NCBI RefSeq assembly: GCF_000004075.3 | Contig: NC_026655.2 | Location: forward strand, 26,087,489-26,151,488 | From: Cucumis sativus | Lineage: Eukaryota; Streptophyta; Magnoliopsida; Cucurbitales; Cucurbitaceae | DNA length: 64,000 nucleotides | Direction: 5' to 3' | In this document: positions 37,101-49,620 of the stretch, piece by piece | How positions within the stretch are numbered: the stretch's first letter is position 1 | Layout: each line of letters starts with the position of its first letter | The notes under the pieces: generated by a model | What the model was told of the DNA's origin: nothing | Databases searched by the model: none | The model's input: the letters and a program-made list of their open reading frames with translations, nothing else | Position numbers and translations under genes: made by a program

Positions 37101-39326
37101 TATGTACTGCAACTGTTTGCAATTATGTTAGAATACATTAGCATGTGGCTCTACTAATTCAAATTGAACTAAAGTAACTTCCAAAAAAATCAATCGCATC
37201 AGGATTATGGTTATTTAAGTTTTCCCCCCCTTTCTATGATTAATTATTAGTTAGAAATTAAATTCAGTTTTGATACGAGAATTGTACTTCACTCAATATG
37301 TTGATCTGTTTCTTAGATGGTCATCAATTTCTTTGTACAATTTATTTGCTTCCAGCTAGTGATCCAAAAGAGGCAGATATCATATGGACAAGTATGCAGA
37401 TTGATGAGGATACAAGGAAGGCTACTGGGATAACAGATAAGCAATATGTAAACCAATTTCCTTTTGAAGCTTGTCTTGTCATGAAACATCATTTGGCTGA
37501 GACGATTGAGAAGGTAAATATTGAAACCAACTCATATGACATATATATGTGTGTTTGTGCGCGTGAGTGTATATATTGATTTATTTCTTATTTCTTTCTG
37601 CCAAATGTTAAAACGTAGAAATTTCACTTTTCCAACAGGCTCATGGATGTCCTGAGTGGTTGCAGCCTACTTACAATCTCGAGACACATTTATCTCAACT
37701 TATTGGCGATTATTTTGTGCGTAAAAGAGACAGATTAAATAATTTATGGATACTGAAACCATGGAATATGGCACGGACTATAGACACTACAGTCACCGAC
37801 AACCTATCAGCCATTATCCGTCTCATGGAAACTGGCCCTAAGATATGTCAAAAGTATATTGAGCATCCTGCTCTGTTTAATGGGAAGAAGTTCGATCTTC
37901 GTTATATTGTACTTGTACGTAGTATGAAGCCTTTGGAAATCTTCCTCGCAGATTCTTTCTGGGTATGTAAATTCTTGTTAATTTCATCTTTCTTGAAACT
38001 TTGTTGAAGTTCATACTCAATCCCTTCCCCTCTCTTCAGGTTCGATTGGCGAATAACCCATACTCTTTAGAGAAGCAGAGTCTCTTTGAATATGAAACTC
38101 ACTTCACGGTTATGGTATGTTCTAATTGTACCATCATTCATAACAAAAATTGTGTTGTTTTATCCTCCCGCTGTCGGCAGAGGATCGAATCAGGATCGAA
38201 TCAATTACAATGCTGTTTCATTTTAGTCCACTTACATAAACTCATATGCTTTACTTGCAGAACTACCGTGGAAGATTAAATCATAAAAATATAGCAGACT
38301 TTGTCAGGGAATTTGAGCAAGAGCACAATGGTATGCAAGCTTTATAATTTTCCTTACTTTCCTTTTACGTTACAATAATACTCTTTCAATTAGCTAACCC
38401 TTTATTTATACTGCAATGATAATATTGCAGTTAAGTGGTTGGATATCCACTCGAGAGTGAGAAGTATGATCCGGTCAGTTTTTGAGTCGGCTGCAGTGGT
38501 TCACCCCGAGATGCATAGTCCATTCTCTAGAGCCATGTATGGTCTGGATGTGATGCTTGATTCTTCTTTTCAACCAAAGCTATTGGAGGTTTGTACTAAT
38601 ACTATATGTTTTTTTTAATCATCATATCAAATGATCATTTATGGTAGAAGTGCTTAAACTGACTCAAACCGTTATCGGTTTGGGTTGGAACCGAGTCAGT
38701 TTGGCAGTTTTGCTTTCCGAATAAGGAAAACCAAATATTTTAAGTCGGTTTTGGATTTAAAATTAAGTTAAACAAAATATGCCTAAACCAACCGAACAAT
38801 TTGCACTAAAAAAAGTGATGTTATCATCGAAGGTAGTCAAGGCAATGCAAAATGTAAGCCGATATACTCGATGACAAGGTGATGAGTTTGATAAGTCCCT
38901 GTGGGATGAATTGTGGGTTAATCAATTCTAGGGTTTTAGTTATGTATCATTAATGATTCAATAAAGTGAATAATTCTAGGGTTTTAGTTATTCATCTTTA
39001 GTGATTCAATAGTGAATAATCTCTATAATTCTTTATATATTTTGCGATTCAGCTTATATTCAGACTCTCAAACCGAAGCAATCTCACCTCCTATAACATG
39101 ATTTATGACATGGTTTCTTTTTCCTTACCAATTAATTTGCCTTTCATTTAATCATGGAATGTTGATCTCGTTTGTTTAGGTGACTTACTGCCCGGATTGC
39201 ACCCGAGCTTGCAAGTACGATGTGGAAAATGTTTTTGGAGGTGAAATTATAAAAGGTGAAGGATTTTACAACTATATTTTTGGTTGTCTCTTCTTAAATG
39301 AAACTACACATGTCACTCCATTGTAA
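34197..39326 (+). CDS. TTLL12: Tubulin-tyrosine ligase-like protein, TTLL12 type
   Basis: Fifteen exons: 34197-34472, 34564-34839, 35288-35412, 35510-35726, 35918-36043, 36139-36395, 36484-36591, 36694-36835, 36931-37099, 37356-37513, 37639-37962, 38040-38114, 38261-38330, 38431-38588, 39180-39326. All are GT-AG and in phase; 875 aa. An acidic Asp/Gly run lies near residue 130. Leucine-rich repeats span about 185-330 (LLALSLTGNKL, LRALWLNDNPV, LSYLNLRGNPL). From about 560 the TTL ATP-grasp domain follows: NQFPFEACLVMKHHLAETI, LWILKPWNMARTID, KKFDLRYIVLVR, and the end of the domain LLEVTYCPDCTRAC. This is the layout of plant TTLL12 (as I recall, At1g77550), linked to tubulin modification in the cytoplasm. 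Catalytic activity is uncertain because the metal-binding Glu-x-Asn of TTLs reads Glu-Val-Thr. Exon 10 could instead begin at 37317, adding 13 residues; the chosen site fits the family better. Confidence 0.92.
38925..39025. repeat. Two-copy tandem duplication in the last TTLL12 intron
   Basis: 'aattctagggttttagtta' followed by a 'gattcaat' word occurs twice with a period of about 53 bp, copies differing slightly. It lies within a 591-bp intron (38589-39179) whose earlier part, rich in 'cggttt' words, also looks repeat-derived. Confidence 0.8.
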
Positions 39327-40469
39327 TCAAGACCACATTTCAATTTTGTAACAATAGGTAGTGTACTTACTGCGAGTTCACTTGTTATTTGAAGTTTGTA
39401 TCGTTTGAAAGAGAGCTTCCCATTGTGTTCCAAATTTATCTTCTGCTCGATTACCTTATGACTTATTAAGAATTATGACTATTAGAATTCGTAACTCAGT
39501 TTCAGTCACATGGAAATGAGAAAATTTTGAAACATTCACACTGGAGTAATTGTAAGTAATGCAGAATTGTAAACCTTCACTAGCGAAAGCAAATTATGGC
39601 AAAAGAACACCCAGATTGAGGAGCAAGGTTTTTAATATTTCAATTATGTTTTTTTTTTTTTATTTGTGGGTCAATTACTGATTATTACAATAAATAGTAT
39701 TTTTAGAGCTATTAATTAATTAAGTGTATAACAAACATTTTTTAAAAAAATTAAATTTATAAATATAACAAAATCATACAATAATAGACCTTATATACTC
39801 TCTATCACTATTCGACTCCAAAAACCTTTTTTATATTGTTACCAATGCATTGGGTATATGCAATTGTCCCTATTTACTCCGTTTTAATGAAAAGAGAGCA
39901 AAGAGCAAACATTGAGAGAGTAGGAGAAAATATAGAGTGATGAGAAAAAAAAAAAAAAAAAAGCTAAATCCAAAGGAGCGAGATCCCAACCTGCATACAC
40001 AATGTTTCATTTTGATAACTTTACAATGATATGGCATATAATATCAATTTGGCCTTCTAAAATTAGTCATTCCCTGTAAGTGTGTAGTAAGTATGTAAAT
40101 TAATTCAAAAGAAAAGATGTACAACAAATTTTTGGTCATTTTGGGTATGAGGAATCAAACGAGATTGAAGTTTTTAGTGATGAGTCCAAAAGACAAAAAA
40201 AAGGGGAGAGAATGAAAAAAAGATGAGTTCCTAAAGGCTTTCAAAAGAAAGAGTAGAAAAGAATGAAGGAAAAAACGAACATTCACATTACCTTTACAGC
40301 TACTGCCGGTATTTGGTCACATACTGGAAGGCCATAGTGCAAGAGGAAAATGGGTCAAATCTTCGGTGCTCACATTCAACTGAGAGTAAATTTAGGCTAC
40401 GCCGAGGCCGCATTTCCATTCCAATTTTGAGATTCAACTGATATTTTATGTTATGGTTTGGTAAAGGCA
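39327..40469. other. Convergent spacer between TTLL12-like and FIP1-like genes
   Basis: This holds the 3' flanks of two converging genes. At about 39745-39845 there is a degraded half of the long-TIR MITE family ('aaatataacaaaatc', 'ctctatcac'). A/G-rich DNA with a poly(A) run lies at 39940-39962. No gene seen. Confidence 0.45.
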
Positions 40470-43400
40470 TCAACTCCCTTGCCCCTCTGATGTTTCGGAT
40501 GCATGTGGTTGCTTTTTCAGTGTTGAAATCTTCTTTTGTAGTTCAATATTTGACATACGCTCAGCTTCCAGCGCTCTCTCGAGCTTTCACACAAAGATTT
40601 AAGGTCATGGCTTTAGTGAAAATGTTAAGAGTGATTCCATGTCATTTGTTAAAATCATTTTCATCATGTTCGAAGTCACTTCGAAACAAGCTTTTTCAAT
40701 TTTCCAGCATCAAACTCAGTTTTGAATGATTAAAAACATGTGTTAGAGCAATTTTAAAAATGACGAGTGTTAAAATCACTCCAAAATATGTCCTGGTTTC
40801 AGCAAATAGAAAAAGCAGTGATACCTTTGCCGCCCGTGTACTCCATTCTCCTAGAATAGCTCTCAGTCTTTCATTTTCTTCTACATACTATTTCAAGGAT
40901 AGTCAATGTGAAAGAAAAGTTTAAGTGAGCAAGGTGTTAAAAGATCATCTGTGAGGACGTTGGTTTGAACAAAACGTACCTGCTTGTTGGTGGTGAGTAA
41001 TTTCTGAATCTCGGTATCCCTCTCAGCTATAACGGATCGAGCAAGCCTAAGTTCTGATGTCACCTGATTCATCTGCAACATATAATTCATATTATTATGG
41101 GAATTTTGATTGTATGTGTGATCAATGCAGTTTATAAGTTTTACGAGATATCAGGCTCGAAGCACCATCTTTTTAATAGAGTGGCGTTACTCATTAGATG
41201 TGGCAGGTCTCCTTTCTCTTCTCCATGATCAACGTTTGTTTTGAGGGAAAGGGCTTTTTAGGTTTTAGAATCCAGATTCTTCCAGGGGCTTCTCTTAAAA
41301 TAGTTCAGTTTGTAGTCTATGTTTTCCTTGCCCCAAACTACCTCCGCTTTCTCCTCACTTTAGAAGGTTAATCCCTACACAGGATTCTCTTCGTGACATT
41401 CTTCCATTGTTTGCTCCTGCAATGTTGAATCCTTTGTATGCATAGACAAAGGACTTGCATCATTTGTTGTGCGGCTGTTAGTTTGTTCAGACTCTTGATA
41501 TGATCGAGGAGGTGCTCCTCAGTTCACCTTTTCAAGAGAAAAGCAAAATTTTGAGGATTTTTTTTTTTTTGACTATCCTGTGAGCTGTGGAACATGTAGC
41601 TCGAGAGAAGCAAGACTTTTTGGAGGGGAGAGGTCATTAGATGGTTTGGAAGGCGGTGAGGTTTAATGCATCCTTGTAGATGACGGTCACTAGCCCAATT
41701 ACGATCTCGGTTTGATTTAGTTAAGTTGGTGTTCCTTTACATAAGTTGTTTTTGGGGTTCCCTTTTGCTTTACTTGTTTTGTTACCCTTCATTTTCAATG
41801 AAAGGTCAATTACTATTTTTTAACAAACAAATAAACACAAAATAAAACAAAAAGAAAAAGGAAAAAGAAACAATATTTCAAGGTCATAAAAGCATATCCA
41901 CAGGAGTGACCATAAGACAGACGGTGAAACCAAAAATCTTCAAAAACATGAATTCACATCCTAGTGGTTAGGGATGAATATCTTATGACATTAAATTGAG
42001 ATGCACATAAGTTAGATGTTATTCAAAACCCAGTCGAACATATTCACATAGTATGTAAGACGTACCTCAGCCGAAAGTGTCCTCAATTCCTGATCACGAG
42101 CAGCTAGCATATGGGCAAGATCAACCTGGAAAGGAGACATTGGTAGCTATAGTTATTTTCATTCAATAATATTACACTCTTTGACGTATTCCTTCATCGT
42201 TGACTGCCTATCATGCGAGATAATTTTCATTTTCACATACTCAAATGAAGTAGATAATAAAACAAGGAGTACTACAAAAAAGGATAATAACACCAGAAGC
42301 TTCAACATCCAATGGTTATATAATATAAAAAGTATTCCACACAAACTCCAAATTGAAAAGGCGCATTCCAATATATTCAGAAATTATAAACCAACCGAAA
42401 CTATCCATGAGCAAAGGTTAGGTAGATTGAGTTTTTAATCCTGGATAATGGAATTTATCTCCGATCAATCAATGCTTATACTTTTTCCAAAACGTACTCC
42501 AAGGTGCTCCCACTTGACACACTATATACCCTTTAATGATTTTATTATGTCCTTATACCAATAAACATCTATTCTTAGAACAAAACACCATCCCAACTTG
42601 TCCATGTTCTGCTTTTTTTTACAAAGTGGCATATCAGATATGTCTGTGCTTCTTAACTTCTCACACATGAATGAAATCTTACAAATCAGTACAAATGTTA
42701 TACAAGTATTATACATATAAATCTGAAAGAACATCATACATCAAATTAAAATGATCACCTGAGGCGTGCTTCCATCACTGGACCGTTCATATTTACTTAA
42801 GCACTCTTGCAACCGAAGAATCTGAGATGAACGGAAATGAAGGTTACAGAAAATTGGTACTGAATATCTATATCTACTACAGCAATCGATCTAGCTCCTT
42901 CCAAGTTCAAATAGGAATAGAGGAAAGAGCATGACTAAATGAAGGTTGTGTACCAAACCAAGAATGTATATGAAGTTAATTTATATACCTCCTCATTCAG
43001 AAAATGAAGGTTCTCTCGCTGATATTGCAACAGAGCCATTTGCTGATCAGAAAGTCGACCAACATCATGATACCTGTTCCACCAAAGAATTCTTAAATCT
43101 TAAACCACATGAATAAGTCAATGTGTCCATCTGAAGGCACACAATTTTTGTAGGAGCGATATACTGCATGCGATTACAATAGAACATTTGGATATTGAAA
43201 GTCAACCAATATAGAGCAGCATACAAGAAGATCTAGGCAGACCTAAAGTTTAGTCACACGGAACTTTTTGTTCTTGACCCTCAGCTTCTTTCTTTGCTTT
43301 ATCATTGCAAATCTAAACCTTGCCACTCTTTTAAAGAGAAAGACACAACTTAACATTATAAAAACAAATTTCTCACACAAAAGCAGGAAAGATTATGAAT

Positions 43401-46400
43401 GTTAGCTTGATATTTACAGAATTTCAAAATATAATATTGGGGAATTTCTGCGTCAATAACTACCAAACAAATATTCTATTCATTAACCTTTAATCTTAGC
43501 TTTTTCATTTTTCATCCTTATATTTTACTTCATTAATGCAGATCTAAATTTTGCAACCCTTTTATGAGAAACAAATCAAACATTTACATTGAGAAAGACA
43601 AATTTATCAAAGAAGAATAAGAAGAAATTCTGAAAGCCTTTGGTTTTTCATCGTCCTCTCACTAATTGTGAATCCTTGGATATGGTGGATCTTCTTTTCA
43701 CTATCTCCATTTAGAGAGGTTTAGAGGGTTTTCTTGGAGAGAAGGATGTTCAGGTTTCAGCTCCTAATCTGTTTGAGGATTTACAGTGTCACTCATTTTT
43801 CTTCATTCTAAAGGGGATCTTTTCCCACTCAGGAAACCTCAGTTTTTCTTTCCTCTCTTACGAAGGTGGAAGCTTCTAACAAAGTGACGCTGTTTGCTTG
43901 ACAAGTTTTAAATGGTAGAGTGAACACGAAAACTTTTTGTAGTTATTAACTCGGTGTTATTATTTTAGAATGGAGTTTGTACACAGAAAGAAAGGGAGAA
44001 AAACAGATGGAGAAGTTTTGTTTTTGTTTTTTGTCTTTACATAGAGAAAGGAAAAGTTGTAGATTTCAGTTTGATATTGTTTGGAGTGAAATGTAACTTT
44101 CCAAAAGAAAAAAAAAAAAAAAAACTCAACCAATTAGAATCAAATAAATATGGTGAAAACATATTTGAACAAAGAAATATCTAAGACAGTGACCACCTAG
44201 CCTCTTGATACAGACTAAAAAATAGCATATTGTGATAAGTTTAATAATAAACCTTAGATCTTCCAAAGAACTTGATTGCTGAAGTGGAGAATACAATGAC
44301 TTCAAAACATCAGGCTGAGAATTTAATGAATTGTACTTTTGTACATAGCCTGCATTGCATGAAATATTATTCACAATGTTTTTGGGGAACATAAAACAAA
44401 TAGATGAATAAATACAAAGGAAATATGATTCAAAGACTGAAAATATCCGGTTCAGAAAAGCTTAAAGAATTAGTTATGGTTCAGTCTACTGGAAGAAGCT
44501 TGTGAATTGTGAACATTACAATACAGTACTCAATGCAGCCATCTATATCCAATAATACACTACCCTTCCAATTACAAATCCACAGTTTCTAGAATCACAA
44601 TCAAAACAACGTGCTGGCCCAAGTAATTGAGTAAAACATAATAAATGGTTCTATAATAGAGTCCAATATTTATTCTAATCAACAAACGAAAACACAAGGT
44701 ATACATTGGCACCGGAAGAGATCCCATCGCATGATTACAAAAAACTTACTGATATATATAATCATAAACGATCCAGCACACACCGCTTCAATTAACATAA
44801 TTAACCTGCAGACATAAAAGATGCATGAAGCACCAGATTACGTCAGTAATGTACAGCTAGGTTAAGTGATGGATTCAGCACATACACTAGGGAGTAAGCT
44901 TTGAAGTGAGAAGCTTTCAACAGTACTATCCATATGCAACAAAATGAAAATAAGGAATAAAATGACATGCACGTTTAGAATCTATAGTTCCTACTGCAAT
45001 CTACAGAAAAAGAAAAAGGAAAATTAATGTAGGCCATTTGACAATTACAGTCAGAATATGATAATAATGGACATCCAACCTTCCTTAGGTAAAGAAGATA
45101 GGTGAAAACCCCCTTATTACGAAATAGATAATAGATCTCCTAATCCACGGCTCCATGCCATGATAGCATATAGCAAAGCCCATGCTTATTCCACGGGATC
45201 CAACCAAGTATAAAAATTTATAAACAGAGCATCTCTAGGTGATCAAACAAATGATCACAATAAGAAGAGATCAGTACTGGATGATAAAGATGAAGGGAAC
45301 TAGGGAAGAATGTAACAAAGGGAAAACAGTAAATTGGAAAACTATTAGACTCAACATTCACATGTTGTATAATCTTACTACCTTAAAATTATGGGGATCG
45401 AAAGTGCACTGATTTGAGGTTCCCATGCCATGACAAGTAAAAGGGCAGCAGTTCCTGATATTGAACAAGTATTTAAAATTGGGACCATAATTTTAGAAAA
45501 AGGTAAAAAGGTCTCATTGCCAACTGGCTTATAGTAACATGACTTAAATGTGAAGATCTATAAAGATTGGGTCAACAAAACTATCTAACATACCATATGC
45601 AGTAACTGCAAAAGGTAGACGAACAATATGCTTTAACTTCTGGCTAAAGCTATAATAACCCTACAAATAAAAAAGAGAGAATCCATTTAATTGCATCATA
45701 AACTACTGAATTTGAAATGCAACCACCAGACTGAAAAGAAACTAATTGATCTAAATACATAATTGATTCAAGAAAAATTATTAAAACTCAACGCGATAGT
45801 TGTACAAGCTATAGAACAAATCTTGTCCAAGTAAATCTCTTTTCTTGCAAGAAAATCCATTGCAATGGAAAGACCTAATCTAAGAAGATTGCAAACGTAC
45901 AATCAAAAGAAAGCAATGAGTCATGGCTCATAAAAACATTTTATTTCATCACCATAACAACCAATACTTTTAGTTCATATTACTAGTTCGATCTCTAAGT
46001 TTCTGGCATCTTCAATCTCTTCAAACTTGCAATGGAAAGAGGAACCAATAAAAGGTCTTCCATATAAAAACTATTTAGAAACTTTGTCTAACAAAATATA
46101 AAGTACCTGCAAACGAATTTTGTGGACTTGGTATACTAGATATTGCTGAAAGATACCTGAGATGACAGAGAGTGGTTTAATTTCTAAACAAATGCAAAGA
46201 TAATTCCCTAATCATACCTCTTTGGTAGAACTATTCAGCTAAGCCTTTTGATATGTCAAGATGAGTAAAGTTGTGCTTAAATGATCGAGTTTAAGAATTT
46301 GAAATCCTAAGAACGAACTGAATTAAAATCTCTAACCATGCAATGACAAAAAGTAGACTGACTACCCATGTAGCAGATATTTAAATTCTCCAGTACCTTG

Positions 46401-47086
46401 CTGGCCAGCAGAAAATTGATTTCTACTTATCCTAATAACCATAGCTCTGGAGTTTAATAGAGTACCTGTGAGCATCAAGAGAACGACATGACAACTGCAG
46501 AGCAATGGTTCAACAAAGTGCTTTATAGGATGAAAAATCCATGGCGCTCCAATAGCCAGAGCAGCATAGCCTACCTAAATATGAGAGGAGTTAAACAGTA
46601 AGCCAGCGAAGTGAAGAACTACCAAACTTTTCCAAAACTAGCATTAAAACTGGATTACGCTTCATCTTAGATAGAGAGTATACTTGCCAAAACAAAACAA
46701 TAAATTATGCTTCCAACAGTTCTTGCAGGCTTCCGATGGCCAAATAACGGTGCCTCATGCAGTATGTCAAGAAACCTGTACCAGTCCAACGAAGAAACTA
46801 TGAACATCGAAAGAAGCTACACAGTACAAAACGTAGATGCAAGTCAATTCAACATTTATCACTCGGATTCGTACTGAAATCACGAAAACTTGAGAGGAAT
46901 AACTAGAAATGAAAATTCAAAAAGGAAAAAGAAAGAAAGAAATGGCGAAGTATGTAAAATAAAACAACCGAACAATTGAAACGAAGATAATGAATGGAAT
47001 AAAAGTTATGAAATATGTAGGAAATTTCACATCGCGTTGTCTTCAGATGATGTTGCGCGCGAAGAGGCGTGCCTCTCCGCTGCCAT
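40470..47086 (-). CDS. FIP1: Membrane protein with C-terminal coiled coil, FIP1-like
   Basis: Fourteen minus-strand exons: 47086-47031, 46775-46688, 46574-46466, 46156-46107, 45660-45594, 45454-45382, 44805-44750, 44349-44253, 43073-42989, 42821-42759, 42125-42066, 41072-40980, 40887-40825, 40583-40470. Phases agree throughout; 357 aa. After a short polar start (MAAERHASS) come about four hydrophobic segments: near 37-60, 68-92, 118-135 and 148-170. A charged heptad-rich tail from about 200 to the end (LSDQQMALLQYQRENLHFL, VTSELRLARSVIAERDTEI, LRAILGEWSTRAAKLERALE) predicts a coiled coil. I relate it to Arabidopsis At2g06005, FRIGIDA-interacting protein 1, from memory and from the neighbouring genes; this is tentative. 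Exon 2 seems to end at a GC donor (gcaagt). LINE fragments sit in the introns after exons 8 and 11. Confidence 0.85.
40610..40800. mobile_element. Possible short MITE in the last intron of the FIP1-like gene
   Basis: The block opens near 'ttaagagtgatt' and closes near 'gttaaaatcactcc', which are inverted complements, with 'tcgaagtcacttcga' palindromic in the middle. Similar 'gattttaaa ... aatcact' words occur near 7610-7700 and 24090. It lacks a clear target duplication. Confidence 0.45.
41200..41870 (+). mobile_element. LINE retrotransposon 3' end, truncated, inside an intron
   Basis: Plus-strand frames, broken by stops and shifts, spell the C-terminus of a plant LINE ORF2 after the reverse transcriptase. 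KDLHHLLCGC is the zinc-binding region, followed by MIEEVLLSSPFQEKSK, then LERSKTFWRGE, then VWKAVRFNASL. These follow the order of zf-RVT ends in plant LINEs as I remember them. An A-rich tail at about 41820-41870 closes the element, as target-primed insertion would leave. It lies antisense in the 993-bp intron between exons 11 and 12 of the FIP1-like gene. The 5' end and target duplication are not resolved. Confidence 0.72.
43630..44124 (+). mobile_element. Second LINE 3' fragment with poly(A) tail, inside an intron
   Basis: One plus-strand frame around 43865-43930 reads QVLNGRVNTK after a stop, close to the zf-RVT phrase 'WQVLHGRVNT' of plant LINEs. The block ends in an 18-base poly(A) run at 44107-44124. 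The part between is non-coding and diverged. It sits antisense in the intron between exons 8 and 9 of the FIP1-like gene. It holds an earlier part of the LINE C-terminus than the 41.2-kb fragment and has its own tail, so it is a separate insertion. Confidence 0.55.
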
Positions 47087-48720
47087 GTTTGAAATGTAGA
47101 CGCTTAAACGGAGATGAAAGAAGAATTAGATGCTGAAGTGTGATGTCGAAGCCTTCCGAAAGCGTCGATTTGGGCTCTCCGATTCCGATGATCGGTGATT
47201 TTCCGGAGAGGGAGTAATTGCAGCATAGGACTCTTTTTGTTGGAGGGGAATGAGAATAATCAATGACGACTTATTATTTTAATTTTTTTTACTTTATTAT
47301 TGGAGTTTTGATTATTTGGAAAATTGCATTCGATCAAAAAAAATTAGAAAAAAAACTAGTAATCATGTGATAAATTTAGCAAATACCACCCTAATTAATT
47401 TGACAATAATCTATTTTTTAAATTTACAAATGTAATTAACATAAATTTTATTATCATTCTTTTTTTTGTTATTTTTGCAAACTCTCTACTAAAAAATTAA
47501 AAGAAGGTAATGAGATGAGTTCTATTATCATAAAAAAAATTCCTATTTTTACAAAAATAATTTTAATTTATTTCTTTCAAATTAGTTAGGAGCGGAAGAA
47601 TTTCAAAAATATTTATAAATACATTCAAATAAGATATTTTAAATTAAAAAACCATCACCTCCTTTTTCTTTAATTTTCTTTCACCTTACTCTCTCGGCCC
47701 TGGTTTGTTGAAATGATTGCTCTCATTTGTTGGTACCATAGAGAGTATGGTTTTGAATGGTGAGTCTCTTTGTTTTCCTTATAATAATTTAGGGTTATAT
47801 TTTAAAAGCAAAATATTAGATATATTGTAAAGAACTCAATAGATTAGGAGTTTTGTGTTTGATTTAGTAGAAGAAGAAGAAGAAGAAGGGAGAATTTTAG
47901 TTAATTGTCTACACACTCTTTCTTTGTCCATTGATGCAGACTTCTTGAGTGTTGGTGTGTTCATCTAAAAGACATGAAAATGACTTTTTCACTTTTCAGT
48001 TTTATAAAATATATTTCAAGATCTAATAACTGCCAAGATCGGTGTTGGACACAAATCTTATAAATCAAATGCAATGATAGGAATTATTACAATAAACATT
48101 TAGGGAATATATATTTAGGGAAATTATCAAAATTAATAAAATTGACATAATATTTACTCTTCATACTTAGTTTTTTTCTGGCTAGTAAAGGTAAATAATT
48201 ATTTTTGAAAAAACATTGTATATTTATTTATTACATCATAAAAAAAACTTCTATTTCTTTTTTTTAACAATTAAAAGTGCACGATATCACAAATTTAAGG
48301 AGTTGTTTCTCCCTACGATCAGAGAGGAGTGGAGGTCCACTCCATGTTTAGCCAAAGCGAAAATCTTGATAGACGATAGCAACCATCACAAAAGAAAGTA
48401 AAGTCGACAAAAGCTGAGATAATAGTTTGCATCTCAAACTTAGACTATTATAAGTCAATTCTCGCTCTAAATGCCCTCTAATTGTTAGAAATGTCTATTT
48501 GTGTTCAAATAGAATTACATGTTTAATGACATTTGAGTTTCTATAATTTGAGATCTGATATGGTGCTTCAATTTTAATCTTTATAATTTTCGATAAGAGT
48601 ATTTTCAAATATAGTAAAGTGAACGAAAATATTTATAAGATATATATAAAAACTTCATATATTTGTTTACTACATCTTAAAATACATTCATTTATGTCAA
48701 TGTCACGTATAAAACATTAT
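47087..48720. other. 5' flank of the FIP1-like gene and AT-rich spacer
   Basis: The first 150 bases are GC-richer and should hold the promoter and 5' UTR. A (GAA)n microsatellite lies at about 47870-47888. The plus-strand open frame at 48216-48401 has no recognised motif. No gene supported. Confidence 0.45.
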
Positions 48721-48721
48721 G

Positions 48722-48835
48722 AGAATTTTCGATACAAGTCTATTAGTGTTTATCCATGTCTATCATTGATAGAATATATATTTTGTTATATTTTATAAAT
48801 ACTTTAAACAATTGTCGTTTAAAATAATTTTTCTT
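48722..48835. mobile_element. Degraded partial MITE of the long-TIR family
   Basis: 'caagtctattagtg', 'gtctatcattgatag' and 'ttttgttatattttataaatacttt' follow the order of the interior and right arm of the MITE at 2.0-2.2 kb. The left arm is missing. Confidence 0.5.
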
Positions 48836-49620
48836 CAACAAAATTTTAAATTTAGTTTCTCGACATTAATTTTTACAAAATTTATTAAATGATAATATTT
48901 GTTTTCATGCATATTTGTTTGATTATGTCTTAAAACTTTATAGTAAAATATTTAATAGATAATAAAGAAAAGTTTTTAAAGGTTCGACGACAAACTAACG
49001 TTGGAAACTAAAATTAAGATTTATTGAAACTATAAGAACTAAAATCGGACAATTGAAAATATAAAGAATAAATTAAACAACGTTGAATACGACGATCAAA
49101 GCTTAGTAATGTAATGAAAGAACCAATTCAACAAAAACGAAATTGATAAGTTTTATGGTAAGATTTTCATACGAATTACTCATTTTCAACCCCTAATGAT
49201 TGAAGACATGTCATTCGCAAACCAACAAAATATAACTTATGTACGTACTACAAGTATCACGTTAGGGATGATCATGTCTTTCGTAATCCTAACATGATGA
49301 CCATGTTGGTTGCAAACTTGAGGGGGAAAAAGAAAGATTATTTTATTGAAAGGTTCTAACATCTAAACAGTGGGGAACATAATAATATAGAAATTATTAG
49401 AGGAGCTGTCAACAAATTTACATAACCTCAAGAGAGCTACCAGCAAAGTACATTATAAAAACTTATCCAAAGTATCCCTCAATATGCAAATTTACAACCA
49501 CAAGTACATTACCTTACAATCTTGCAGTAAATGATCAACTACAAGAATATGCAACTATAATTTGCACATCATTCTATCCACCATAATCGTACCTTAAAGA
49601 AGCTTTGTCATTCTCGTATT
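48836..49620. other. AT-rich 3' flank of the aleurain-like gene
   Basis: The part from about 49340 to 49620 is less AT-rich and probably contains the 3' UTR of the minus-strand protease gene. Beyond it I see no gene. Confidence 0.4.

Noticed and set aside
48216..48401. Plus-strand open frame of 61 codons
   Set aside because: AT-rich, no motif, no splice partners or promoter signals nearby.
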